From: Aquilaria yunnanensis
Lineage: Eukaryota; Streptophyta; Magnoliopsida; Malvales; Thymelaeaceae
Assembly: GCA_039654915.1 (NCBI GenBank)
Contig: CM077598.1
Span: forward strand, 69,964,041-70,028,040
DNA: 64,000 nt
Direction of reading: 5' to 3'
The position numbers and the translations under genes are program-made. This document shows, piece by piece, positions 10,730-20,728 of this stretch (within the stretch, counting starts at the first letter, position 1; each line of letters begins with the position of its first letter). The notes below the pieces were generated by a model. The model saw nothing but the letters and a program-made list of their open reading frames with translations, did no database searches and was not told the DNA's origin.

Positions 10730-11750
10730 TGATGCGAACCCCGATGGTATAAAGACCATGAAACGCGCCCAAGATGTGATTCAAGCTCCACAAGACATCA
10801 AAGAGACTAGGTTTAAAACCCCCACCCCTAATCAACCTGTGATTAGAAACGAGAAGTATAGAACTCCAAGAACACAAGCACACTTGTGCACCAAGGCAGT
10901 CCACAAAGAACCAAAGAGAAAACCTCTCCAAAGAGCAATATTATTTCGAAATTTTTCTGTGTGTTTACATCCAGAATATGTGCCTTTATATAGGCCTAAA
11001 CTAGGGTAAAAAGCTAGGCAAAATTCGCAGCCCAAGTCACCTAGGAAACCTAGTTACAAAGGACTCAAGAAAACCTAGTCAAACTAGGACTCTAACACAC
11101 TTTTAACACATGTTTAAGGTGTGCAGCGAATTCCTTTTATCCTAAATGACCTGAATCAATTCCATGGCCTAAATAACATCCTAAATAATGTAAATAAATA
11201 GGAAAATAAAATAAAATACGTTACAAAACAAGATTGGCCATAAAAACTCCAAAATAGTCTTCTCGGGTGGTTCCTGCTTGTGTCTTCAACTTCAAGCTGA
11301 AATTCGAACTTGATGCATCAATTATTTCTCAAAATGCAAAGCATGAAAGTTGTAGATATATTTCTTAGCTTCGAAACCACACTTGAATCACACAAAATGG
11401 ACTTCTAAATCGAAAGATATTCCCAGAATACTGCAACTGCTTCTGAACCAGCGATAACTCGTAAATCGCGACTTTGAAGCTAAATTGGACCTCCTTAACG
11501 TGCAAAATGGGTTTGATGGTCTTCATATGATTTGTATCTCCAGATGTTATATTTCCAATGAATCAAGAATTACTCAATTCGGATCTGTTTAGCTCAAGAT
11601 ATGATTTTTCCACCAGAACATCGCCAATCTGTCAACATCCGAGCTTGAAGTGCACTAGTGAGCTCCTTAGCCTTCTTCCTTGTCAATGGTCCACTAGAAA
11701 CCTTCAGTGGGTCCTTGCCTTCCTTGGTTGTGCCTTCTTTGATCGTATCA
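10730..11750 (-). repeat. Element A 3' LTR
   Basis: The ends are TGATGCGAACCC and GATCGTATCA. The length of 1021 bp equals that of the partner at 15368-16388. A minus-strand TATA motif (TATATAAA) is at 10985-10992. The first 157 bases on the minus strand (11594-11750) also encode the last 52 residues of the element's protein. Confidence 0.95.
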
Positions 11751-14455
11751 GCTCCCCCCTCCTTAGAAGGATTCGTCCTCGAATCAAAACCTACACTAGA
11801 AAAGGGAATTGAATCAATAACAATGAAATAATCAACACTTAAGCACTTACCTTTCACATAAGCACCAATAGCATGGAATGCTTGTGTATGGAGCTTTAAT
11901 CTTGTGAAAAACTTGAACCAATATCCAAATGCAATGATACCTCCTGGATCAAAGACAAAGCTTGAAACAATTAGCACAAAAAATCTGAATGTTTGCACAA
12001 TTTTCATCTTAACTCTAGGCATCACTTTCATTGCCTTTACCATCTCGAAAATATTACTCTCACAACAAGGAAAAGTATAGGAAGAATTTACCTTAGGGAT
12101 GTTGTATGCACTCAAAAGAAAGGGACCTAAACTCACATAAGAGTTATGGTTATGGAAAACACAAGTTATGCATGTCAAGACAATAGTTTGCATAGGCCAT
12201 TCAAACAAACAAGAATTGAACACAATGTGGCCTAAACTAATAACAAAACAAGGATGCACGAATTTCAAAAAAATCCTATGCATTTTAAATGAAACAAGAT
12301 CAAACTTATTTTTGTATGTATATGCACCACAATGCATAAAAATTGTGAATATGTATGAAATGTGACGCAAAACAAAGGACTCAACATACCTCCTTAAAAG
12401 GCTGAATTTAAAACCAGAATTTTCACTCAAAACAAAAACTTTCAAGTTTGGAAATAAAGCAAAAATATCAAGACTCAAAAGTTTGTGTAATGCATGTGTC
12501 ATGACAAAAAGGTAATTGCTGGAAATTAATGATTGACACACAAAAATGGGCTGAACATGAATGTCAATCAAAGAAGTATGTAATGCATGGGTAACAACCA
12601 ATTTATGCATGAAAAATTCTGAAGAAGTAGATTTAACTTGAGGTAAAACAAAGCAACGTGAGATTGATGCAAAACAAACAAATTCAAAAACAAAAGACAC
12701 CAAGACAGATTTTTCCCCAGATAAACTCATGAAATTCAAAAGATCATTTGACAAAACCAAAGAATTAGAAGCTTTAAAATCATATTTTGTCAAAGTTTCA
12801 TGCTTACTTCCTTCTCTTAATCTAGTTTCATGAAAACCATTCTTCAAAATAACATTACTAGCAAACACACATTGTTTCAGATTTTCATGCAAAACCACAT
12901 CAAATCTAGGTGTTAGGAAGAAATACATTACAGTGGTTGGACTTAGTCTCCAAGTATCTTCCTTCGGTGTAGGAACCATAAAATTTTCACCTTTGCACTC
13001 AATGACTTCGGTTGGAGTTACATTAATTTCATCCCTTTGAAACATAGGAAAAGAAACAACGTTAGGCAAACTTTTGCATATGAAATCACTTGGGCTTACC
13101 TTAAATTGTTTCTTCTCAACCTCCTTTGTTGTTTTAATGCATGGGACATGGCTTAGAATATTAGGAACACCAACTTCTTGGATGGGCAGCAACTCACTTG
13201 ATTCTTGTAGTTCATCGCCACTTAATTCCTGAAAAGAAGACAACACAACACTAGAAGAAGACTCCATTATGTTAGATAAAAGTATGGCTTCTCTGTAGGT
13301 CTTTCTCTCTTCACTCGGCTTAGGTTCATTGCACTCTTGTCTTCTCTCAACTTCGCACTCAATTTCTTCTCTCGGGAACTCTCCACTCTTCTTCCCCTCA
13401 TGTTCACTCTTCTCACTTAATCTCTCGGTTGTTCTCTCAACTTTCCCCTCATCACTCTTGCCCTCAACTTTCCCCTCATCACTCTTGCCCTCAACTTTCC
13501 CCTCATTTACTTTTCTCTCAACCTTACTTTGAAATTTTCTTTGATCCTCAAAGACTTGTTGTGGTGAAAGTGGTACAAGCATGATTGACTTTTCTTGTTG
13601 AGATTGAGACAAGTCTCCTTTTGTGATCTCCATGTTTGGCTTGGGTACTTCTCTTACATCTTTGCTCCATGCTCCTCTCCATGTGGAAATTCCTCCTTGA
13701 CACATCTTGGATGCCTTTGCTCTCTTGATGCTCCTCTCGGCCTTAATGGCATGATGAAGCAAATCCTCCATGTTGACATACGGCACCATCTCCACTTCGT
13801 TGGCAATCTCAAGATTGAGACCATTAATGAATCTAGCAATGGTGGTCTCCTCATCCTCCATGATGTTGGCTCGGGTCAAGGTTATCTCCAAGTCTTTATG
13901 GTAGTCCTCCACACTCCTTTGGCCTTGCACTAGCTTTTGAAGCTTGAGGCGTTGATCTTTAGTGTAGTAGCTAGGCACAAATCTCCTCCTCATCAAGGCT
14001 TTAAGGGCTCTCCATGTGCGTATGGGCTCCTCCTCATTCCTTCTCCTAGAAGTAACATCCTGATTCCACCATACAAGAGCATAATTAGTGAACTTTATGG
14101 TAGCCAATTTAACCTTATTTTCCTCGGAGTAATGATGGCAATCAAACACCATCTCAATCTTTTGTTCCCACTCCCAATATGCATCGGGATCACTCCTCCC
14201 TTGGAAAGGTGGAATGGTAGGCTTGATGGAATTTAGGTTGTTATCCTCTCTTGGCTCACACCTCATTGGAAACCCATGGTCATGCCAAACTCTTTCTTCC
14301 TCCTCGGGTTCTTTTCTCCTTGGACCTCTCGTTGGCAACCTCAAATCAATGTCCTCAATTCTCCCCACAAGTCTATGGAGAGTTTCTTGAAGCTCTCTCA
14401 TGGTTGGCTCATCATTGTGTCTCACTTTCATCCTCCTATCCTCCTGGCCCTCCAT
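11594..14455 (-). CDS. Element A polyprotein: gag fused to a long unrecognised region
   Basis: The start is taken as the ATG at 14453-14455 (MEGQEDRRM). It gives 953 codons with no stop. Residues 1-60 are charged linker. Residues 75-260 are a retrotransposon gag core: IPPFQGRSDPDAYWEWE, LVWWNQDV, LMRRRFVPSYY, LQKLVQGQRSVEDYHKD. No CCHC knuckle follows. Residues 300-420 are a KE-rich stretch with a tandem nine-residue repeat (VEGKSDEGK). Residues 420-890 match nothing I recognise; they are rich in Phe, His and Val, with motifs such as LSPTTVMYFFLTPRFDV and FSLLRRYVESF. The last 60 residues (GPLTRKKAKELTSAL) look like the usual gypsy pol tail. No DTG/DSG, YxDD or integrase motif is present. The middle part is conserved in element B and at 63770-64000. 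Confidence 0.85.
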   Translation of the reverse strand: MEGQEDRRMKVRHNDEPTMRELQETLHRLVGRIEDIDLRLPTRGPRRKEPEEEERVWHDHGFPMRCEPREDNNLNSIKPTIPPFQGRSDPDAYWEWEQKIEMVFDCHHYSEENKVKLATIKFTNYALVWWNQDVTSRRRNEEEPIRTWRALKALMRRRFVPSYYTKDQRLKLQKLVQGQRSVEDYHKDLEITLTRANIMEDEETTIARFINGLNLEIANEVEMVPYVNMEDLLHHAIKAERSIKRAKASKMCQGGISTWRGAWSKDVREVPKPNMEITKGDLSQSQQEKSIMLVPLSPQQVFEDQRKFQSKVERKVNEGKVEGKSDEGKVEGKSDEGKVERTTERLSEKSEHEGKKSGEFPREEIECEVERRQECNEPKPSEERKTYREAILLSNIMESSSSVVLSSFQELSGDELQESSELLPIQEVGVPNILSHVPCIKTTKEVEKKQFKVSPSDFICKSLPNVVSFPMFQRDEINVTPTEVIECKGENFMVPTPKEDTWRLSPTTVMYFFLTPRFDVVLHENLKQCVFASNVILKNGFHETRLREGSKHETLTKYDFKASNSLVLSNDLLNFMSLSGEKSVLVSFVFEFVCFASISRCFVLPQVKSTSSEFFMHKLVVTHALHTSLIDIHVQPIFVCQSLISSNYLFVMTHALHKLLSLDIFALFPNLKVFVLSENSGFKFSLLRRYVESFVLRHISYIFTIFMHCGAYTYKNKFDLVSFKMHRIFLKFVHPCFVISLGHIVFNSCLFEWPMQTIVLTCITCVFHNHNSYVSLGPFLLSAYNIPKVNSSYTFPCCESNIFEMVKAMKVMPRVKMKIVQTFRFFVLIVSSFVFDPGGIIAFGYWFKFFTRLKLHTQAFHAIGAYVKGKCLSVDYFIVIDSIPFSSVGFDSRTNPSKEGGADTIKEGTTKEGKDPLKVSSGPLTRKKAKELTSALQARMLTDWRCSGGKIIS
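11751..11764 (-). other. Polypurine tract of element A
   Basis: On the minus strand the bases AAGGAGGGGGGAGC stand directly before the 3' LTR start TGATACGATC. This is where plus-strand DNA synthesis would be primed. The tract is translated as part of the long frame (…PSKEGGADT). Confidence 0.9.
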
Positions 14456-15347
14456 ACTCCTGAAAATAACAAAGATCCTCACAAACACTCACCTCACGTG
14501 TTTCACTCAAAATATGAACACTCAAAACACTCAATTGTTAGTGAGATATTGCTATTCAAAGAGTTCTCAAAAGTTCTAAGAAAACTATCTTCAAAGCACA
14601 CAAGAAAACTTGAATTTTTGAAGAACTATTTTGACTCCAAAAGAGGTGGGCTAAACAAGCTTTAAAAGACTCTAGGAAGCTCTTGCAATTGATGATCACA
14701 AGAACCACAATGAAAGCTTTTTGGCTTAAAAATAATGGGATAGGTTTTGGGGCGTAAAACTTTCAACTGTTTGAGAAAACTTCTTTTTTTGCAAGCTCTT
14801 TTCTTTTCTTTTCTTTGCTCTTTCTTTTTCTTTTCTTTTCCTTCCTTTTTTTTTCCTCCTTTTTTTTTTTTGCTTGCTGTTTTGATGCTAACCAAACATT
14901 CTCCTTGAAACTCCTTGCTGCCAAAGACAAAAAGTTAGAGTTCTTTTCGGCCAAGACAAGAAAACTAGTGAAATTGGCACAATTTGAAGCAACTTCTTGA
15001 TACCGAAAATTCCTGAACTTGGATCCTTCTTTTTTTGAAGTTTTCTGGACTCTAAGATGCTGGAAACAATGAAAACAAAAGAGATTAATATGGCTGGGCA
15101 CGAAACAGAAAGATAAGAATTGAACAAGAACAAACGAATTGAAACCGAGAACACTAGACAACACGGATTGACTTCTTTTTGTTGTTTTTGTGATTTTCAG
15201 ACTTGAACAAGGATGGAATAAAAAAAGACAGACCTGAAACAAGAAGAAAATGGATTAAAACAGAGAATTAAGATACGAAATTACTGGACAAAATTGAAAG
15301 AAAACCGAAGCTAAAACAAGAACACAAAGATATGTCCTTCAATGGAA
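14456..15347 (-). other. Element A leader (between primer-binding site and gag)
   Basis: About 890 bases separate the primer-binding site from the gag ATG. They hold long purine runs on the minus strand (about 14800-14875), the strongest homopolymer tracts in the window. Packaging signals usually lie in such leaders. Short open frames here contain poly-Lys translated from the purine runs and I do not treat them as genes. Element B has the same leader at 19831-20708. Confidence 0.75.
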
Positions 15348-15365
15348 CTTGTGGCTCTGATACCA
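15348..15365 (-). other. Primer-binding site of element A (tRNA-iMet type)
   Basis: On the minus strand it reads TGGTATCAGAGCCACAAG, two bases inside the LTR end GGTTCGCATCA. TGGTATCAGAGC is the classic complement of plant initiator tRNA-Met. Confidence 0.93.
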
Positions 15366-15367
15366 AC

Positions 15368-16388
15368 TGATGCGAACCCCGATGGTATAAAGACCATGAA
15401 ACGCGCCCAAGATGTGATTCAAGCTCCACAAGACATCAAAGAGACAAGGTTTAAAACCCCCACCCCTAATCAACCTGTGATTAGAAACGAGAAGTATAGA
15501 ACTCCAAGAACACAAGCACACTTGTGCACCAAGGCAGTCCACAAAGAACCAAAGAGAAAACCTCTCCAAAGAGCAATATTATTTCGAAATTTTTCTGTGT
15601 GTTTACATCCAGAATATGTGCCTTTATATAGGCCTAAACTAGGGTAAAAAGCTAGGCAAAATTCGCAGCCCAAGTCACCTAGGAAACCTAGTTACAAAGG
15701 ACTCAAGAAAACCTAGTCAAACTAGGACTCTAACACACTTTTAACACATGTTTAAGGTGTGCAGCGAATTCCTTTTATCCTAAATGACCTGAATCAATTC
15801 CATGGCCTAAATAACATCCTAAATAATGTAAATAAATAGGAAAATAAAATAAAATACGTTACAAAACAAGATTGGCCATAAAAACTCCAAAATAGTCTTC
15901 TCGGGTGGTTCCTGCTTGTGTCTTCAACTTCAAGCTGAAATTCGAACTTGATGCAGCAATTATTTCTCAAAATTCAAAGCATGAAAGTTGTAGATATATT
16001 TCTTAGCTTCGAAACCACACTTGAATCACACAAAATGGACTTCTAAATCGAAAGATATTCCCAGAATACTGCAACTGCTTCTGAACCAGCGATAACTCGT
16101 AAATCGCGACTTTGAAGCTAAATTGGACCTCCTTAACGTGCAAAATGGGTTTGATGGTCTTCATATGATTTGTAGCTCCAGATGTTATATTTCCAATGAA
16201 TCAAGAATTACTCAATTCGGATCTGTTTAGCTCAAGATATGATTTTTCCACCAGAACATCGCCAATCTGTCAACATCCGAGCTTGAAGTGCACTAGTGAG
16301 CTCCTTAGCCTTCTTCCTTGTCAATGGTCCACTAGAAACCTTCAGTGGGTCCTTGCCTTCCTTGGTTGTGCCTTCTTTGATCGTATCA
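15368..16388 (-). repeat. Element A 5' LTR
   Basis: This is 1021 bp and differs from the 3' LTR at four sites by eye: near 15443, 15956, 15975 and 16174. The minus-strand TATA motif is at 15623-15630. It ends in GTATCA and is followed at once by the duplicated GAGCT and the rest of element G's LTR. Confidence 0.95.
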
Positions 16389-17001
16389 GAGCTGTATCTC
16401 CGGCCAACCAACCTCCTGTCAAGTATTTATTTCCTGTATATATAGGAATACCTAGCCCGTTCAGATCATGACACGTGTGCGGTCGGATGCTCCTGAACTT
16501 CTGGGCGTAGGGGACAGATAGTTGGTAATCAGATGGCCTTGAGCCTTGTGCTGAGACGGGCCATGATGTGATTCTGATGGCGCCTGCGCGTCAGGGTGGC
16601 TTTTTACGTCTGTGGTGGGATGTGTCAGAGGCTTCCTTAAATGCTCCCTTAAATGCTCTTGCCGTACTCCCGAGGTCCCTGGGCGAGGTCGTCCTCTAGT
16701 TCGGACAGAGCCTCTTCGGGAAGCATACCCTCAGTTCGGGGGTTCCCAGTTCCAGGGGGTTCCGCCTTCGGGGGTATCATGTTCGGGCAGCAATGTCTGG
16801 TGCCACTTTTCCGAAGGCGCGCTGTTCACAACCTTGGGGGGCGAATAGAGTCCTCAAGTTTTACTGGCATGCCGAGGCTCGGAGCTCTCCGGCTTTCTCC
16901 CGAGGTGCATGATTCCACCTGTTCCCGGGAAGCGCCAGTTCTTCTGGCCATTGTTGTGGCAGGGTGTTCGGCCAGATTGAGGCGATAGCCTTTGGCTATC
17001 A
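16389..17001 (-). repeat. Element G 5' LTR, outer segment
   Basis: This is the U3 part of the 867-bp Tat LTR. It contains the promoter text TATATATA and the G-box CACGTG, and ends at 17001 with the terminal hairpin GATAGCCAAAGGCTATC (minus strand). Continuity with 10471-10729 is shown by the C-family LTRs at 40191 and 50482, which run unbroken across this point. Confidence 0.9.
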
Positions 17002-17085
17002 TTAGCCTTCTTCCTTGTCAATGGTCCACTAGTTATCTTCAATGGATCATTGCCATCCTTATTTGTGCCTTCTTTGATCATATCA
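17002..17085 (-). repeat. Element B 3' LTR, remaining segment
   Basis: This is the first part of the B 3' LTR on the minus strand, starting TGATATGATC after the polypurine tract. It encodes the family's C-terminal tail (IKEGTNKDGNDPLKITSGPL). Together with 9194-10119 it makes about 1010 bp of the expected 1021. Confidence 0.85.
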
Positions 17086-17101
17086 GCTCCCCTGTCCTTA
17101 G

Positions 17102-19830
17102 AAGGATTCATCCTCGAATCAAAACCTGCATTAGAAAAGGAAATTGAATCAATAACAATGAAATGATCAACACATAAGCACTTACCTTTCACATAAGCAC
17201 CAATAGCATGAAATGCTTGTGTATGGAGCTTTAATCTTGTGCAAAACCTGAACCAATATCCCAACACAATGTTAATTTTGATACACCTAGGTTCAAAAAC
17301 AAAGTTAGAATCAATTAGCACAAAAAATCTGAATGTTTGCACAATTTTCATCTTAACTCTAGGCATCACTTTCATTGCCTTTGCCATCTCAAAAACATTA
17401 CTCTCACAACTAGAAAAATTATAGGACTAATTTAGGTTAGGGATATTGTATGCACTCAAAACAAATGGACCTAAACTCACATAAGTGTCAAGGTCATGAA
17501 AAGCACAAGTTTTGCATGTCAAGACAATAGTTTGCATAGGTCATTCAAGCAAACAAGAATTGAACACAATGCGGTCTAAACTAATAACAAAACTAGGATG
17601 CACCAATTCCACAAAAATTCTAAGCATTTTAAATGAAACAAGATTCAAGTAGATAGGATTAAGTGAAACCAATTCAGTAGCAAACTTATTTTTAAATGTA
17701 TATGCACAACAGTGCATGAAATTTGTGAATGAAATGTGACACAAAACAAAGGACTCAACACACCTCCTTAAAAGGCTGAATTTGAAACCAGAATTTTCAC
17801 TCAAAATAAAAAATTTTAGGTTTGGACATAAAGCAAAAAGATCAATGCTGAAAAGTTTGTGTAATGCATGTGTCATGGCAAAAAAATGCTTGCTGGAAAT
17901 TAAAGATTGATGCATAAAAATGGGCTGAATGTTAATGGGAAACAAAGAAATATGTAATGCATGTGTAACAACCAATTTATGCATGAAATGTTCCAAAGAA
18001 ATATATTTTACTTGAGATGGAACAAAACAATGTGAGACGGATGCAAAACTAACAAATTCAAAAACAAGGGACTCCAAAACAGATTTTTCTTTAGAGAAAC
18101 TCAAGCAATTCCAACGAGGATTTGAAAAAACCAAAGAATTAGAAGCTTTAAAACCATATTTTGTCAAATTTCCATGCTTACTTCCTTCTCTTAATCTAGT
18201 TTCATGAAAACCATTTGTCAAAACAACATTCCAAGCAAACACACATTGTTTGAGATTTTCATGGAAAACTACATCAAATCTAGGTGTTAGGAAGAAATAC
18301 ATTACAGTAGTTGGACTTAGTCTCCAAGTATCTTCCTTTGGTGTAAGAACCACAAAATTTTCACCTTTGCACTCATTGACTTTGGATGGAGTTGCATTAA
18401 TTTCATCCCCTTGAAACATAGGATAAGAAACAATGTTAGGCAAACTTTTGCATATGAAATCACTTGGACTTACCTCAAATTGTTCCTTCTCAACCTCCTT
18501 TGTTGGTTTGATGCATGGGACATGACTTGGAATATTGGGAACACCAACTTCTTTAATGGGCAGCAACTCACTTGATTCTTGTAGCTTATCTCCACTTAAG
18601 TCCTAAAAAGAACACAACACAACACTACAAGAAGACTTCGTTATGTTAGATGAAAGTATGGCGTCTTTGTAGGTCTTTCTCTCTTCACTCGGCTTGGGTT
18701 CATTGCACTCTTGTCTTCTCTCAACTTCGCACTCAATTTCTTCTCTCAGGAACTCTCCACTCTTCTTCCTCTCATATTCACTCTTCTCACTTAATCTCCC
18801 GATCGTTCTCTCGGCTTTCCCCTCATCACTCTTGCCCTCAACTTTCCCCTCTTTCTCTTTTCTCTCAAGCTCACTTTGAATTTTTCTTTGATCCTCCAAG
18901 ACTTGTTGTGGTGAAAGTGGTACAAGCATGATTGACTTTCCTTGTTGAGATTGAGACAAGTCTCCTTTTGTGGTCTCCATGTTTGGCTTGGGTACTTCTC
19001 TTACATCTTTGCTCCATGCTCCTTTTCCATGTGGAAATTCCTCCTTGACACATCTTGGATGCCTTGGACCTTTTGATGATCCTCTCGGCCTTGGTGGCAT
19101 AATAAAGCAAATCCTCCATGTTCAAATAAGGTGCCATTTCCACTTTGTTGGCAATCTCAGGATTGAGACCATTAATGAATCTATCAATGGTGGTCTCCTC
19201 ATCCTCCATGATGTTGGCTTGAGTCAAGGTTATCTCCAAGTCTTTATGGTTGTCCTCCACACTCCTTTGGCCTTGCACTAGCCTTTGAAGCTTAAGGCAT
19301 TGATCTGTAGTGTAGTATCTAGGAACAAATCTCCTCCTCATTAAGGCTTTAAGGGCTCTCCATTTGTGTATGGGCACTTCCTCATTCCTTCTCCTAGAAA
19401 TAACATCCTGATTCCACCATACAAGAGCATAATTAATGAACTTTATGGTAGCCAATTTAACCTTCTTTTCCTTGGGGTAATGATGGAAATCAAACAACAT
19501 CTCAATCTTTTGCTCCCACTCCCAATATGCATCCGGATCACTCCTTCCTTGGAACGGTGGAATGGTGAGTTTAATGGAGCTCAAATTGTTGTCCTCCCTT
19601 GGCTCCCCCCTCCTTGGAAGCCCATGGTCATGCCAATGTCCTTCTTCCTCTTCGAGCTCTTCTCTCCTTGGACCTCTCCTTGGTTGCAAGATGGGATCAG
19701 GTCTCCTTGGCAACCTCAAATCTATGTCCTCAATCCTTCCCACAAGTCTATTAAGAGTTTCTTGAAATTCTCTCATGGTAGGCTCCTCATTGTGTCTCAC
19801 TTCCATTCTCTTATCCTCCTGGCCCTCCAT
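17102..19830 (-). pseudogene. Element B gag-plus-unknown frame, broken
   Basis: This is homologous to the element A protein. The gag ATG is at 19828-19830. The gag core is intact to about 19040, where an extra base shifts the frame; the reading continues at 18603-19100 and stops. The unknown middle region is open for 341 codons at 17541-18566 and closely follows A, including SPTTVMYFFLTPRFDV and FSLLRRCVESF. The tail is at 17086-17387. B carries one copy of the nine-residue KE-rich unit where A has two to three. At least one shift and two stops make it a pseudogene. Confidence 0.88.
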
Positions 19831-20708
19831 ACTCCAGAAAATAACAAAGATCATCACAAACACTCACCTCATGTGTTTCACCCAAAAGATGAACACTCAA
19901 GCACTCAATTTGTTAGTGAGATATTGCTATTCAAAGAGTTCTCAAAAGTTCTAAGAAAACTATCCTCAAAGCACACAAGAAAACTTGAATTTTTGAAGAA
20001 CTATTTTGACTCCAAAAGAGGTGGGCTAAACAAGCTTGAAAAGACTCTAGGAAGCCCTTGCAATTGATGATCACAAGAACCACAAAGAAAGCTTTTTGGC
20101 TCAAAAACAATGGGATAGGTTTTGGGGCTCAAAACTTTCAACACTTTGAGAAAACTTCTTTTGCAAGCTCTTTTCTTTTCTTTTCTTTGTTCTTTCTTTG
20201 TTCTTTTCTTTTTTTCCCTTTCTTTTTTTTTTTTTGGCTTGCTGTTTTGATGCTAAAACAACTTTCTCCTTGAAGTTCCTTGCTGCCAAAGACAAAAAGT
20301 CAGTTTTCTATTCGGCCAAAACAAGAAACTATTGAAACTTGCACAATTTGAAACAACTTTTTGATATCGAAACTTCCTGAACTTGGATCCTTCTTTTTTT
20401 GGTCTTTTCTTGACTCTAGGATGCTGGAAACAATGAAAACAAAAGAGATTAATATGGCTGGGCATGAAACAGAAAGATAAGAATTGAACAAGAACAAACG
20501 AATTGAAATCGAGAACACTAGACAACATGGATTGACTTCTTTTTGTTGTTTTTGTGATTTTCTGACTTGAACAAGGATGGAATAAAAAGACAGACCTGAA
20601 ACAAGAAGAAAAAGGATTAAAACAGAGAATTAAGACACGAAATTACTGAAAAAAATTGAAGGAAAACTGAACAGAAACAAGAACACAAAGATATGTCCTT
20701 CAATGGAA
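19831..20708 (-). other. Element B leader
   Basis: Colinear with the element A leader, including the long purine runs at about 20170-20240. No gene is visible. Confidence 0.75.
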
Positions 20709-20726
20709 CTTGTGGCTCTGATACCA
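20709..20726 (-). other. Primer-binding site of element B (tRNA-iMet type)
   Basis: TGGTATCAGAGCCACAAG on the minus strand, two bases inside the 5' LTR, identical to that of element A. Confidence 0.93.
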
Positions 20727-20728
20727 AC

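Larger units (their letters stand above)
10730..16388 (-). mobile_element. Element A: complete, young gag-only Ty3/gypsy element
   Basis: A is 5659 bp with two 1021-bp LTRs and a perfect target duplication, GAGCT, at 10725-10729 and 16389-16393. I count four differences between its LTRs. It has a tRNA-iMet primer-binding site (15348-15365), a clean polypurine tract (11751-11764) and one uninterrupted long frame. It has no protease, RT, RNase H or integrase, so it is non-autonomous. The size is larger than the described TR-GAG elements but the plan is alike. With intact cis signals and near-identical LTRs it has probably moved recently, using enzymes from a related full element. Confidence 0.95.
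10120..17001 (-). mobile_element. Element G: truncated Tat element (5' LTR and gag start only)
   Basis: On the minus strand G has a complete 5' LTR (16389-17001 joined to 10471-10729, 867 bp when element A and one GAGCT are removed), a primer-binding site and the first 128 or so gag codons. It then ends at 10120. Pol and the 3' LTR are missing together with about 10 bases of host LTR, as after one large deletion. The 867-bp length equals that of both LTRs of element C, so G and C are the same subfamily. Element A lies inside its LTR. Confidence 0.88.

Noticed and set aside
10644..11009. Plus-strand frame of about 120 codons repeated in the A-family LTRs (also 9114-9305 and 15342-15647)
   Set aside because: It lies on the strand opposite to the element, wholly in the LTR, with different start points, and has no recognisable domain. 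Its recurrence follows from LTR duplication.
14662..15242. Lys- and Ser-rich minus-strand frames in the leaders of A and B
   Set aside because: They arise from long purine runs and differ between the two copies, so they look accidental.
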